64,000 nucleotides of DNA from Thiodiazotropha sp040506975 (GTDB lineage: Bacteria > Pseudomonadota > Gammaproteobacteria > Chromatiales > Chromatiaceae), in assembly GCA_965211775.1 (NCBI GenBank), contig OZ242974.1, forward strand, positions 3,100,001 through 3,164,000. Reading direction: 5' to 3'. Of the stretch, positions 26,330 through 35,501 are shown one piece after another; positions within the stretch are counted from its first letter, which is position 1; each line of letters opens with the position of its first letter. Below the pieces are notes generated by a model. The model ran no database searches. It saw nothing but the letters and a program-made list of their open reading frames with translations, and was not told where the DNA came from. The position numbers were made by a program, and so were the translations under genes.

Positions 26330-26404
26330 TTATCGATTGTTGATGTAGAGATTGATCTCAAAACCGAAACGTAGATCTTGGTAGGAAGGTGTAGACCAAT
26401 TCAT
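26330..26404 (-). CDS. pqqA: PQQ precursor peptide PqqA
   Basis: A 24-residue precursor, MNWSTPSYQDLRFGFEINLY followed by INNR. It has the invariant Glu16-x3-Tyr20 pair from which PQQ is built. AGGAG lies ten bases before the ATG. It is the first gene of the operon and easily missed because of its size. Confidence 0.96.
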   Translation of the reverse strand: MNWSTPSYQDLRFGFEINLYINNR

Positions 26405-26909
26405 GAAGGTTCGCTCCTGTTGATTTTCGCTAGTCTCAGAAGATGTTTGAGCTTTGTCAGCTGCATCTGGTTGCAGCAAAGCAGTGCTACTGTAAACATC
26501 ATGCATACGTTCTAATGCAAGTAGCCTCTATCTATGGATTTCACCACGCAGAGGGGCTCGCATAGGAATAATGGCAAAAAAACATTGGGAATTTTTCCCG
26601 ACACGGCTCGAGATAGGGCAATATGTTGCACATGATCTGTACCGGATCGGTGACACCGGATGATTGTCGTTAAGGAAGTGACACATCCTGCCCGTATAAC
26701 TACATGAGCAGCTTGAAAAAATGATTAAGCCGAAAACAAGATGGCCAAGTGCGGAATGTGTGTCAGATTTGGATTATCTATTGAGACAATAGTAAATTCA
26801 AATTGCGAGACCTGTTCTTTACCGCTCTTGGGGTCCTGAATATGGCCTGTAATGGTGCCAGCTTAATAACGGATCCTCCGAAGAATTGTGGGTAGACTTC
26901 ACTGATCCC
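26405..26909 (-). promoter_or_regulatory. pqqA upstream region
   Basis: About 500 bases without a supportable gene upstream of pqqA. The operon promoter should be here. AT-rich stretches are present but I cannot fix a promoter or operator. Confidence 0.35.
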
Positions 26910-27120
26910 GTCATTCCGGCGCAGGCCGGAATCCAGATGCTCCAGATGATTGTCGAACGTCTGTCATTCAGTAAAGAATACTTCTCGTCAAATCAACTCT
27001 GGATACAAATCCCGCCAGCGTGGGTTCAGTCCTTCAATCGTCTTTAACTACCACGCACGTTTGTCGCTCCTTACCACCTCCCAGGCATTCTTCCTGGATT
27101 CCGGCCTGCGCCGGAATGAC
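26910..27120. repeat. 211-bp element bounded by perfect 27-bp inverted repeats
   Basis: The arms 26910-26936 and 27094-27120 are perfect inverted copies containing CATTCCGGCGCAGGCCGGAA, itself partly palindromic. This is a common REP/MITE-type sequence in proteobacteria that often yields false short proteins ending in ...DSGLRRND. It lies between pqqA and fhcC. The 160 bases after it show nothing else. Confidence 0.75.
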
Positions 27121-27280
27121 GTGATCATAGGCTATTAGCTTGTCCGTTACTAAGGCAGCGTCAGGTAGTCAGAACTGGCCTTAAAAAAAGATATTACTGA
27201 TGATTCCAATATTGTGCTGTCTTTCAATGGGTTAGTGGCGTTTATCATTCAAGGCCACCGACAAGTTTTTCTAAAGATCC

Positions 27281-28093
27281 TTAATAACAGATAAGTATCT
27301 CTCCCTGACCTCCACAGCTTAGATCGCCAAGCCAACGATGGACCTGGTTGCCCCGTTCCGCCAGATTTGAAAAAGGCGGGTGATCCTTGAAGCTTTTATT
27401 GAGCAGGGTCAGGAAATTGAGATGGTGTCGGCCGTTATCGTTGAAGGTGGCCGGCATCGAAGCGGGTGGTTTTGTTAAAATCAATGTACCGCGACGCATG
27501 GCCATCCCGGCCTGCATGCCGCACTGACCCAGGACCACCATGGTTCCCGCAACCATGCGCGATACACAATAGTCGCCACAGTCGCCTCCGATCAGGATGG
27601 TTCCGCGACGCATCAGATCGCCGGCCCTGTCTCCCGCATCCCCTTTTATAATGATGACGCCGCCACGCATGCCCCGGCGTTCGCCTGTGATGGCGCCACC
27701 CAGGAAGTCTCCCGCGTTGCCGGCAATTTCCAGGTGACCTCCCTGCATGGCGCAGCCTGCAGCCACGCCCACATTGCCACTCACCTGAATGGTGCCGTTC
27801 CGCATACCGCATCCGAGATAGGCGCCGGCCTTGCCCTCGATCATGATCTTCCCGCCGGTCATGCCTGCGCCGATCCCATCGAGCCGGTCGCTCTCCGACT
27901 GGATAACGATCTGATCAGTTACCTCGCCGTCGATGGCGAACAGCTCTCTGGCATCGACCCGCCGGTTTCCCAGCCATAGGGGAATTCTTGCTACCTCACC
28001 CGCTTGTCTGCCGGCCAGATGCGCGGGGGTGAGGGGACTCATGTCCAGGCGTTGCGAGAGGCTGTGCTTCAGCTTCAGGGTCAGGGCGCTCAT
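27281..28093 (-). CDS. fhcC: Formyltransferase/hydrolase complex subunit C
   Basis: A 270-residue protein built of repeated GG-x3-G-x3-G turns (for example MRNGTIQVSGNVGVAAG, MRRGTILIGGDCGD), the parallel beta-helix of formylmethanofuran dehydrogenase subunit C. It is a structural subunit of FhcABCD, which hydrolyses formylmethanofuran to formate in bacteria. ATGA overlap with fhcD; last gene of the operon. Confidence 0.95.
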   Translation of the reverse strand: MSALTLKLKHSLSQRLDMSPLTPAHLAGRQAGEVARIPLWLGNRRVDARELFAIDGEVTDQIVIQSESDRLDGIGAGMTGGKIMIEGKAGAYLGCGMRNGTIQVSGNVGVAAGCAMQGGHLEIAGNAGDFLGGAITGERRGMRGGVIIIKGDAGDRAGDLMRRGTILIGGDCGDYCVSRMVAGTMVVLGQCGMQAGMAMRRGTLILTKPPASMPATFNDNGRHHLNFLTLLNKSFKDHPPFSNLAERGNQVHRWLGDLSCGGQGEILICY

Positions 28094-28986
28094 GCCATCA
28101 CCTCACGCAAGCGGAAATGGTACTGACCCAACTTGCCGCCGTAGTTGCCGGCTGAGATACGGCGGATTCCGGCCGCGGCGCCCAGTTCGCATACTGCCGA
28201 GATGCCGGTCCGGGTGGCGAGGTTGACATCGGCGTCACTCAGACCGTTGATGACGATCTCCATTACCGATCTGATCTCCGGACCGAGCCTGGTGTCGACC
28301 AATCCTCTGAGTGTGGGACAGTAGGCGTCGTTGGTGGAGGCCATCAGGGCCTTGTATTTAGATCCCACCTTGGAGCCGGAACGAACGATACCACCGGGAA
28401 AGGGCATGATCACGTTCGGCAGCTTGCGCATTGCCTCGATCGCCTTTTCACAGGCGCTGAGCGCCTGCTGCTGCGTCTCGGCGAGCACCAGGAAGTTGCC
28501 GCCGCCGACAGCGGGTATCCGGGCAACGGTCTCCTCGCACAGGAACTCGCCATCCATCACCGGTATGCGCCAATAGCGTGTGCCGTCGATCTGTTTGGAT
28601 ATCTGGTGGCCGTCACCGAAAAAGCGCAGATTCTTACCCAGCGGCATCCGCTTCTCACCGTCGATGCCGGCAAACAGGGCGGTGGTGGGACAGGTCAGCA
28701 CACACTGGCCCACACGGGTCTCCAGCTGCTTCGCCAGTGCCTTGCCGGACATGCCGAAAAGCAGCACACTCACACCGGGTCGTCCATCAGGGGTCTTATC
28801 AGGGGCGATCTCAGCTTCGATACCCGCCTCTACACCGCAACCGATCACCGACGTGGCGAATCCGGTCATGGTTTCGCCGGCGATACGCGCCCAGCGCTGG
28901 TTGATGGCAGTGATGATGACGCGTGTTGCGCTCATGCCGAAGGCCTCGGCAAAGGTGTCCTCGATCACTGTGCCGTTGATGATCAT
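28090..28986 (-). CDS. fhcD: Formylmethanofuran:H4MPT formyltransferase
   Basis: A 298-residue Ftr-type enzyme that moves the formyl group from formyl-H4MPT to methanofuran. The N-terminal MIINGTVIEDTFAEAFGMSA and the segment TGFATSVIGCGVEAGIE are characteristic. It overlaps fhcA and fhcC by four bases each. Confidence 0.96.
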   Translation of the reverse strand: MIINGTVIEDTFAEAFGMSATRVIITAINQRWARIAGETMTGFATSVIGCGVEAGIEAEIAPDKTPDGRPGVSVLLFGMSGKALAKQLETRVGQCVLTCPTTALFAGIDGEKRMPLGKNLRFFGDGHQISKQIDGTRYWRIPVMDGEFLCEETVARIPAVGGGNFLVLAETQQQALSACEKAIEAMRKLPNVIMPFPGGIVRSGSKVGSKYKALMASTNDAYCPTLRGLVDTRLGPEIRSVMEIVINGLSDADVNLATRTGISAVCELGAAAGIRRISAGNYGGKLGQYHFRLREVMA

Positions 28987-30650
28987 GCGCGGCTTCCGAT
29001 ACAGGAATGGATGTTGACCTGACTGCCGATTCCCTCGGCCATCTCGTCGTCGGAGATGACGAAGTTGTGCAGACCGATGCTGTGATAGCGTTCGAACCTC
29101 CGTTCTATCAGTTTCTCGATACGCTTGTCGTACTCTGGCCTTACGACTTGGGTAGCGCCTTTGACAGGCCGGGTGATCCGCCCCTCCTCAACAACCAACC
29201 GACCCTGTTTGAAAACCAGCATCGGCCGCTCGAACATCCGCTCCGGATCCTCGTGCTGATGATAGACCGCGATATCCGCCAAGGCACCCGGCGCCAAGTG
29301 TCCACGGTCTGACAACCCGAGAATCCTTGCCGGCGCGGCCCGGGTCATGATGGCGATTTCGTAGAGTGAATACTCCCGTTGCAGACTGCCCAGGTGAGTG
29401 GCCGCCGCTGCCTCAGGATGAATCTGTCCCATCAGGTCATTACGAAAGCCTCTATCCATCAACAGCCGGATAAGGTGGGGGTAGCTGGTGAAGGGGGCGC
29501 CGTTGGGGTGGTCGGTGGTGAGAAAGATCCGCCAGGGATCATCCACCATCAGAAACAGTTCGAGGCCTATCGCCCACTGCAGGGCGTTGACGAAGTTCTT
29601 GTCTCGATAGCGAAAGGGCACCACACCACATCCCGCATCGCATTCGATATCCATACAGGTCCACTTATTGGGATGGGCATGGCTGCGGTTGGCATGCTGG
29701 GCCATGGTGTCGCCCGATATGGTGACCGTCTGACCGAACATCACCTGGCCCACATCGACAGAGATATTGGAATGGCTGTTGACAGCCTCGGCAATCTCCG
29801 CCGCGCAGGAGGAGAATTTATTGTCACCCTCGTTCCCATAACTATGGAACTGGATATGGGTGAGGTGGATAGGGAATCCTTCAGCTGCCTCCATGGTGGC
29901 CAGTGTTGAACGATAATTACCAGGCACACCCAGATTACTGGCATGGACATGCAGTGGATGGGGCACCCCCAGTTCGCTCAGGGCACGGCTCAGTGTGCGC
30001 ACAATATCGCGTGGAGTTATCCGGTAGTGGGGATGGGAATCGTCCACATCCAGTGCCCGTTGGTTGAACTTGAATGCATCGATGCCGCCGGGATTGACCA
30101 CCTTGATACCGATACACTGAGCTGCGTGCAGGGTCCAGGCCACGTAGTCATTGAGGGTTTGCTGCTCGGCCCCGTCGGATATCAGCTGCAGTAACAGATC
30201 ATCATTGCCCAGCATGGCATAGCCGCCGGTATCGATCATCGGGGTATCGGCCATCTCCATATGGGCCTGACGGGCATTGGCCGGTAGTACGGCTGGTTCG
30301 AAACAACTTGTGTAACCCATCTCGGCGTAGCGGTATCCCGCTGCCAAAGTGGAGGGGATGGCATGCCCGCCGCCGGAGCGGGTCAGGTCGGTCTTCGGCC
30401 GGGCGCTTCCACGTTGATCCTCCGGCAGCATGGTGCGTGCGATATTGACCTTGCCGCCGCCTATATGGGTATGCATGTCAATGGCGCCGGCCATGACGAT
30501 TTTGCCATCCAATGAATACGTTCGATGGATGGTTTCGCTGTCGGCCGGCGGATCGACTATCCTGCCGTCCCGGATATAGATGTCCCTGGTATCACCGTTG
30601 ACGCCATTGGCCGGGTCGTAGAGTTTGCCGCCCGTGAGTTTAATCAGCAT
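28983..30650 (-). CDS. fhcA: Formyltransferase/hydrolase complex subunit A
   Basis: A 555-residue amidohydrolase-fold subunit that cleaves formylmethanofuran to formate. The metal-site motif GAIDMHTHIGGGKVN lies near residue 56. Further metal-ligand candidates are in HVHASNLG, THIQFHSYG and TTDHPNGAP. It overlaps fhcB by seven bases and fhcD by four. Confidence 0.96.
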   Translation of the reverse strand: MLIKLTGGKLYDPANGVNGDTRDIYIRDGRIVDPPADSETIHRTYSLDGKIVMAGAIDMHTHIGGGKVNIARTMLPEDQRGSARPKTDLTRSGGGHAIPSTLAAGYRYAEMGYTSCFEPAVLPANARQAHMEMADTPMIDTGGYAMLGNDDLLLQLISDGAEQQTLNDYVAWTLHAAQCIGIKVVNPGGIDAFKFNQRALDVDDSHPHYRITPRDIVRTLSRALSELGVPHPLHVHASNLGVPGNYRSTLATMEAAEGFPIHLTHIQFHSYGNEGDNKFSSCAAEIAEAVNSHSNISVDVGQVMFGQTVTISGDTMAQHANRSHAHPNKWTCMDIECDAGCGVVPFRYRDKNFVNALQWAIGLELFLMVDDPWRIFLTTDHPNGAPFTSYPHLIRLLMDRGFRNDLMGQIHPEAAAATHLGSLQREYSLYEIAIMTRAAPARILGLSDRGHLAPGALADIAVYHQHEDPERMFERPMLVFKQGRLVVEEGRITRPVKGATQVVRPEYDKRIEKLIERRFERYHSIGLHNFVISDDEMAEGIGSQVNIHSCIGSRA

Positions 30651-31960
30651 GCGGGAGCACTTTCAGGCGCGCCCGCCAAGGGCAGCAGCCGTTGATTCAA
30701 CTTGTTCACGATAAGACTGACCGGAGGCAGGCCGATATCTCTCAGCTTGCCGAGGGGTAGTGAGCAGACACCATCGCTGCGGTACCAATGTCCCCGATGG
30801 TCGATACCCGGCACACCCACGGGGATATAGAGCGATGGTTGCTGTTCAAACGCCATGCCGGCATGGCCAAGCACGATGGTCGGAGTCTGGGTTGGTGGAG
30901 GTAAGGCCAGTGGCGAGAACGATGAGACCCACAACAACAGATCGCTCTCGCCGCGCGTGAGTATATCCTGCCAGCGGCAGAGCGATGGATCATGCTCCGG
31001 ATAACCGCGTTGCAGCCGGGTACGCAATGGGAATCCAAGCTGCCAGGTACAGACCTGGTTAGCGGTGATATCCGCCTGTGTTCCTGCTAGTGGGAGAGCG
31101 GCACTGCGTGTCTTGGCATTGAGCGCTTTAACCAGGTCCACCAGGCTCTGTACAACCAATTCAGCATGGGCCATGGCGAGTTCCGCAGCGCTCCATGAGA
31201 TAACACTGTATTTTGCAGTCTTGAGTTGTTCCGCAAGGTCGGTCAGAGCGTTTCCCAGATCATTTCCAAGCCGGTTTGGATCGACCGGCCTACCGGCGAT
31301 GAGGCCGCGTACCAGTCCCACAATATCTGAGAGTGACTCGATATCCGTAGCTATCACCTCCGGCTTCAACTGCGCCAACTCTTTCGGTATGTCGTCCTGT
31401 TGCCAGGGGCCGAGCAATACAACCCTTCGTTCATTGGTTTCAATGAAGAGACTCTCAACGGGATGCAGCACGCGTTCGACAAGCCGTGGGAAGCGGTCGA
31501 TGCACTGGTTGCCTACCAATACGATTAGATCGGCCCGATTGCGCACCTCGGTGAAGGTGGTGGTGAACCAGCCATTGTCCTGTACGACACGTAGATTGCG
31601 AAACATGGCGTCGCCGTTGAGGTGATCCAGGGTGGCGCCGCACCGGTCAGCCAGTGCAAGGATGCCACGCATGCCATTGACGTCTGTCGCCAGTCCGGCG
31701 AAGAGCGGAGATCGTGCCTGCCGCAGTAACTCAGTGCCGTAGTCCAGGGCCTCTTCCAGCGTGGCCGCCCTGCCGTCGATCATGGGATCCTGGCCGGCAT
31801 GATGGAAGGCGGTGTCGTAGAAGACACGCGCCAGATCACATCCGTTCCGCATTGATTGCAGGCATCCACTGCGCAGCTCAATTTTCAGGTCATCGCAACT
31901 CAATCCACAACAGGGACAGGTTACCGCGTCCATCGTTTGTTCGATTTCATTATTCCACAT
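30644..31960 (-). CDS. fhcB: Formyltransferase/hydrolase complex subunit B
   Basis: Related to the molybdopterin subunit of formylmethanofuran dehydrogenase. In bacteria this subunit has no redox role. The N-terminal CPCCGLSCDDLKIE is typical. The start is uncertain: ATG at 31960 (MWNNEIEQTM) or 31933 (MDAVTCPCC); an in-frame TTG at 32041 is less likely and none has a good ribosome-binding site. First gene of fhcBADC. Confidence 0.9.
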   Translation of the reverse strand: MWNNEIEQTMDAVTCPCCGLSCDDLKIELRSGCLQSMRNGCDLARVFYDTAFHHAGQDPMIDGRAATLEEALDYGTELLRQARSPLFAGLATDVNGMRGILALADRCGATLDHLNGDAMFRNLRVVQDNGWFTTTFTEVRNRADLIVLVGNQCIDRFPRLVERVLHPVESLFIETNERRVVLLGPWQQDDIPKELAQLKPEVIATDIESLSDIVGLVRGLIAGRPVDPNRLGNDLGNALTDLAEQLKTAKYSVISWSAAELAMAHAELVVQSLVDLVKALNAKTRSAALPLAGTQADITANQVCTWQLGFPLRTRLQRGYPEHDPSLCRWQDILTRGESDLLLWVSSFSPLALPPPTQTPTIVLGHAGMAFEQQPSLYIPVGVPGIDHRGHWYRSDGVCSLPLGKLRDIGLPPVSLIVNKLNQRLLPLAGAPESAPAC

Positions 31961-32173
31961 GCTGCATTGATAACCCTGCTTGTGAGTGATGGTCGGATCT
32001 ATCGATTCACGAGTTAGTGCAGAAAACGTGCCACTGAACAATGTCTGATTTTATTTAACCATGTCAATCGTCACTATCCTTGGTTACGGTTGGTATTAGG
32101 TTATACCAGATCCGGGTGAAAATAAGGATCTATGAATAAACCAATCTCTGGAATAGGTGGAAGCATAACCATA

Positions 32174-33202
32174 CCTGATTACCCCTAAACCTCAGCCATT
32201 CTCAAGAGGCGATATGGCATAGGTGGAGTGCGAAGAGCGGCAAAAAGCAATCGTTCAATCATGGCGGGTAAATCGAAACGGCGGTTAAACCGATATTCGA
32301 ACTCAGCAAGATAACGCGACACATGTTTATCTCGAATCGCATGAAAAGTACCCAACAGACTGTTTTTGACATTACCCAACATCGTGTTTACCCATTTGAA
32401 GCACGAATACTGGACACTTTGGCGCCCACCACCCGTCACCATGGGGTTATGATGGCAATCAGCGGTTGTCACGCCACTAAAGCACCAAAGCCCATCGGTA
32501 AAGACTTCGCTGCCAGGCATCAAGCAGGAGCGGGCGTAGCGGGCGATTTCACGTTTGCGAAAGCCCCTTACACGACGCAGTTGAATTTTCATGGGCCTGC
32601 CGTCCCGCGTCGTCTCAACAGCAGCTACGAAAGGGATTTTGTTGCGCGACCCACGACCACGCTTACCGGCTTGCTCGCCTCCGAGATAAGCATCATCCAA
32701 TTCGATGCGACCGGCCAGTTTTTTTCCACGCTCACGTTCCATCATCACCTGCATCAACTTATGCTTGAGTCGCCAGGCCGTATTGTAGTTCACCCCGATT
32801 TCGCGGGAAAGTTGCAGCGCCGAGATACTTTTCTTGCGTTGGGTCAACAGATAGATCGCAAGAAACCACGTTCTCAGCGGCAGCTTGGTGCCATGGAAGA
32901 TGCTGCCGGCGGTCAGGGAAGTCTGATGATGGCACTTGTGACATTGATATATCTGACGCTTTTTGAGTTCACAGCCTGTTGTGTTGCCGCACTCAGGGCA
33001 GACATAGCCCGTCGGCCAGCGCAAATCATACAATGCCTGTCGACACTGATCCTCGGTCCCATATTGTTCCAGAAAATCGTGCAAACCAAGACCTTTTTGA
33101 AATTGAATAGTATTTCTCGGCATGATGAAATCCTCTTTTATTCAGTAGGTTCCATTATGCTTGCACCACAGGCTCAATAGCTGAGCCTCATGAGTAATCA
33201 GG
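32174..33202 (-). mobile_element. IS1595-family insertion sequence, copy 3
   Basis: Complete 1029-bp element flanked by the exact 8-bp duplication TAACCATA (32166-32173 and 33203-33210). It sits in the divergent gap between fhcB and the RFAP synthase gene, splitting what was probably a shared promoter region. Confidence 0.95.
32185..33123 (-). CDS. IS1595-family transposase, copy 3
   Basis: Intact 312-residue transposase, same protein as copy 2. Confidence 0.93.
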   Translation of the reverse strand: MPRNTIQFQKGLGLHDFLEQYGTEDQCRQALYDLRWPTGYVCPECGNTTGCELKKRQIYQCHKCHHQTSLTAGSIFHGTKLPLRTWFLAIYLLTQRKKSISALQLSREIGVNYNTAWRLKHKLMQVMMERERGKKLAGRIELDDAYLGGEQAGKRGRGSRNKIPFVAAVETTRDGRPMKIQLRRVRGFRKREIARYARSCLMPGSEVFTDGLWCFSGVTTADCHHNPMVTGGGRQSVQYSCFKWVNTMLGNVKNSLLGTFHAIRDKHVSRYLAEFEYRFNRRFDLPAMIERLLFAALRTPPMPYRLLRMAEV

Positions 33203-33554
33203 TAACCATATGAGATCAGGTTGTTTCCTTGGCGAAATCAAATTCAACCAATCGATCGGTGACGCGGATCAACTGTTAACTGCTGGGGCAGGGCAGGTGA
33301 CACATTGGTCCAACTCAGGCGCATTCAACGTCTAAGATAGAACTAAACATTGCAGTGAGTCGGATGTAAGAAAGGCCGGCACATATTTCCCTTAAAAAGC
33401 CTTGCCTTTGGCAAGGTTTACTTCTAAGAACGCTTGATTGTCTGTTGACTTACAGCGTAACGCACTGAGTGTTGTCGAGAAGGCGGATTTGCAGTTGGAC
33501 CGCGACACCCCGGACTTGGATGGCAGGCATGTAAATTGCAGTGGGATAGTGATA
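33203..33554 (+). promoter_or_regulatory. Leader of the H4MPT gene cluster
   Basis: About 350 bases between IS copy 3 and the RFAP synthase start. No gene, repeat or terminator identified; the promoter of the long plus-strand run probably lies here. Confidence 0.35.
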
Positions 33555-34589
33555 ATGCAAAACCATATAGACAAACTGATGACAAACCCTTCAAAGCCAG
33601 TCACAGCGGGATTCAGTGTTGAAGTCAATGCGCCCGCACGGCTGCATTTGGGTTTCCTCGATTTGCACGGTGGTTTGGGTAGACGCTTCGGCAGCATAGG
33701 TCTGACCATCGATACCCTGGCGACGCGGCTACGCGCTGATAGATGCAATGAGATCACAGCCAGAGGCCCGGGTGCCGAACGGGCACTTAAATATGCCAAG
33801 TCATACATCGAGGCTAAAGGCATAGAAGGGGGTGTAGAACTCAATCTGCTGCAGACGATACCCGATCATGTGGGATTGGGTTCGGGCACACAAATGGCAC
33901 TCGCAGTGGGTACGGCGATTGAACGACTCTATAGAGGCGAGGGTGACTGCGTTTCAATTGCGAGAACACTAAACCGAGGTGCCCGTTCCGGCATCGGCAT
34001 CGGCGCCTTCGAGCAAGGTGGTTTCATTCTCGATTGCGGCCGCAGTGAGGAGAGGGAGGTACCCCCTGTCGCAGTCAGACTGGCATTTCCCGAGAAGTGG
34101 CGGGTACTGCTGCTTTTGGATACACGTGGTCAGGGTTTGCATGGCACGCAAGAGGTGACGGCATTCTCTGAACTTCCCGAGTTCCCGGAACAGGCTGCTG
34201 CATATCTCTGTCGGCTGGTCCTGATGCAGGTACTGCCGGGTGTTCTTGAAGGGCATCTGGCACCGGTCACGAAAGCCATCGGTAAGATTCAACAGGTAGT
34301 GGGTGACCATTTTGCTCCCGCCCAGGGCGGACGCTTCACCAGCCCGATCATTTCCGCCGCCCTGGAGTGGGCTATCGAGAACGGCTATGTCGGTGTTGGT
34401 CAGAGTTCGTGGGGACCCACTGGTTTCATCCTTCTGGAAGATGCGTCCCGGGCCGAAAGGCTTGAGCGCGAATTAAAGCGTCACTTTGGAAAATTCTCAT
34501 CATTCCGTTGTCAGTTGGTGGCCGCGCGCAACCAGGGTGCGGAGGTGAATCTGTTACGGCAACCAACAAGATTAAGACAAGAAAAGTGA
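33555..34589 (+). CDS. Beta-ribofuranosylaminobenzene 5'-phosphate synthase
   Basis: First committed step of H4MPT synthesis: condenses 4-aminobenzoate or hydroxybenzoate with PRPP. GHMP-kinase fold with VNAPARLHLGFLDLHG and the glycine-rich GLGSGTQMALAVG; a second Gly loop is RSGIGIGAFEQGG. The ATG at 33555 (MQNHIDK) is chosen because the family motif starts about 25 residues later; the frame is open back to 33438. It precedes mtdB by nine bases. pabB at 44214 could supply its 4-aminobenzoate. Confidence 0.9.
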   Translation: MQNHIDKLMTNPSKPVTAGFSVEVNAPARLHLGFLDLHGGLGRRFGSIGLTIDTLATRLRADRCNEITARGPGAERALKYAKSYIEAKGIEGGVELNLLQTIPDHVGLGSGTQMALAVGTAIERLYRGEGDCVSIARTLNRGARSGIGIGAFEQGGFILDCGRSEEREVPPVAVRLAFPEKWRVLLLLDTRGQGLHGTQEVTAFSELPEFPEQAAAYLCRLVLMQVLPGVLEGHLAPVTKAIGKIQQVVGDHFAPAQGGRFTSPIISAALEWAIENGYVGVGQSSWGPTGFILLEDASRAERLERELKRHFGKFSSFRCQLVAARNQGAEVNLLRQPTRLRQEK

Positions 34590-34598
34590 GTTTAGTTG

Positions 34599-35501
34599 AT
34601 GGAAAAACCCTTTTTGCTGCACATGCTGACTGCAACCAAGAATCACAGCCCATTCGATGTGAATATGGCATACGATGCGGGTTGGTCCGCTTGCATGCCC
34701 TATACCGATGTTACCCTGGACGAGGTGCGTGAGCTGGTGCAGGATGCGATCTTCTCCCGTGGTCCAAAGGGAGTCAAAAGGACCGGTATCTTCGTCGGAG
34801 GACGGGATACTCATCTTGTCATGGAGATGATGCAGGCGGCAAAAAAGTCGATGGTGCCGCCGTTCGAGGTTTCACTGTTCGCCGATCCCAGCGGCGCCTT
34901 CACTACCGCTGCGGGTATGGTTGCCTGCGTTGAACGGGAACTGAAAAAGTGCCAGGCAGGGGGACTGCAAGGTAAACGGATCGTAGTGTTCGGCGGCACC
35001 GGACCGGTCGGTTCAACAGCGGCGATGCTGGCCTCCAATGCAGGCGCCGAAGCCATCATCGTCAGCCACCATTCGTTGGCCAAGGCAGAGACCGTGGCGG
35101 ATCTCTGTAACCAGCGTTATGGATCGGCCCTTTCGGGCGCCGACGGCAGTAACGATGCACCGATCGTTGATCTGGTAAGCGAAGCCGATGTGGTATTTAA
35201 CGCTGCCACGGAGGGGGTTCAGGTACTGAACAGCAGCCAGCTCCTGAAAGCTGAACGGCTGAAAGTGGCCTGTGATGTCAATGCAGTGCCGCCGGAGGGA
35301 ATAGAAGGCGTAGGCGTCATGGATGATGGGGTGACCATCAACGGATCACCCACTAACGCAGTCGGCATCGGTGCGTTGGCGGTAGGTAATGTAAAGTACC
35401 AGACCCAGCATCTGCTGTTAAAGCGTATGTATGAAACCGGTGAAGCGGAATTTCTCGATTTCAACAATGCATTTAAGGTGGCACGCGAGTATGTCGGCTA
35501 A
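34599..35501 (+). CDS. mtdB: NAD(P)-dependent methylene-H4MPT dehydrogenase MtdB
   Basis: Oxidises methylene-H4MPT to methenyl-H4MPT. Length about 300 residues. Substrate-domain start KPFLLHMLTATKNHSPFDVNM, dinucleotide loop VVFGGTGPVGSTAA. It overlaps the next gene by 11 bases. The start is the second codon of a TTG-ATG pair. Confidence 0.95.
   Translation: MEKPFLLHMLTATKNHSPFDVNMAYDAGWSACMPYTDVTLDEVRELVQDAIFSRGPKGVKRTGIFVGGRDTHLVMEMMQAAKKSMVPPFEVSLFADPSGAFTTAAGMVACVERELKKCQAGGLQGKRIVVFGGTGPVGSTAAMLASNAGAEAIIVSHHSLAKAETVADLCNQRYGSALSGADGSNDAPIVDLVSEADVVFNAATEGVQVLNSSQLLKAERLKVACDVNAVPPEGIEGVGVMDDGVTINGSPTNAVGIGALAVGNVKYQTQHLLLKRMYETGEAEFLDFNNAFKVAREYVG

Noticed and set aside
26950..27138. 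Short open frame ending in ...DSGLRRND
   Set aside because: It is translated from the inverted-repeat element at 26910-27120, a well-known source of false small proteins.
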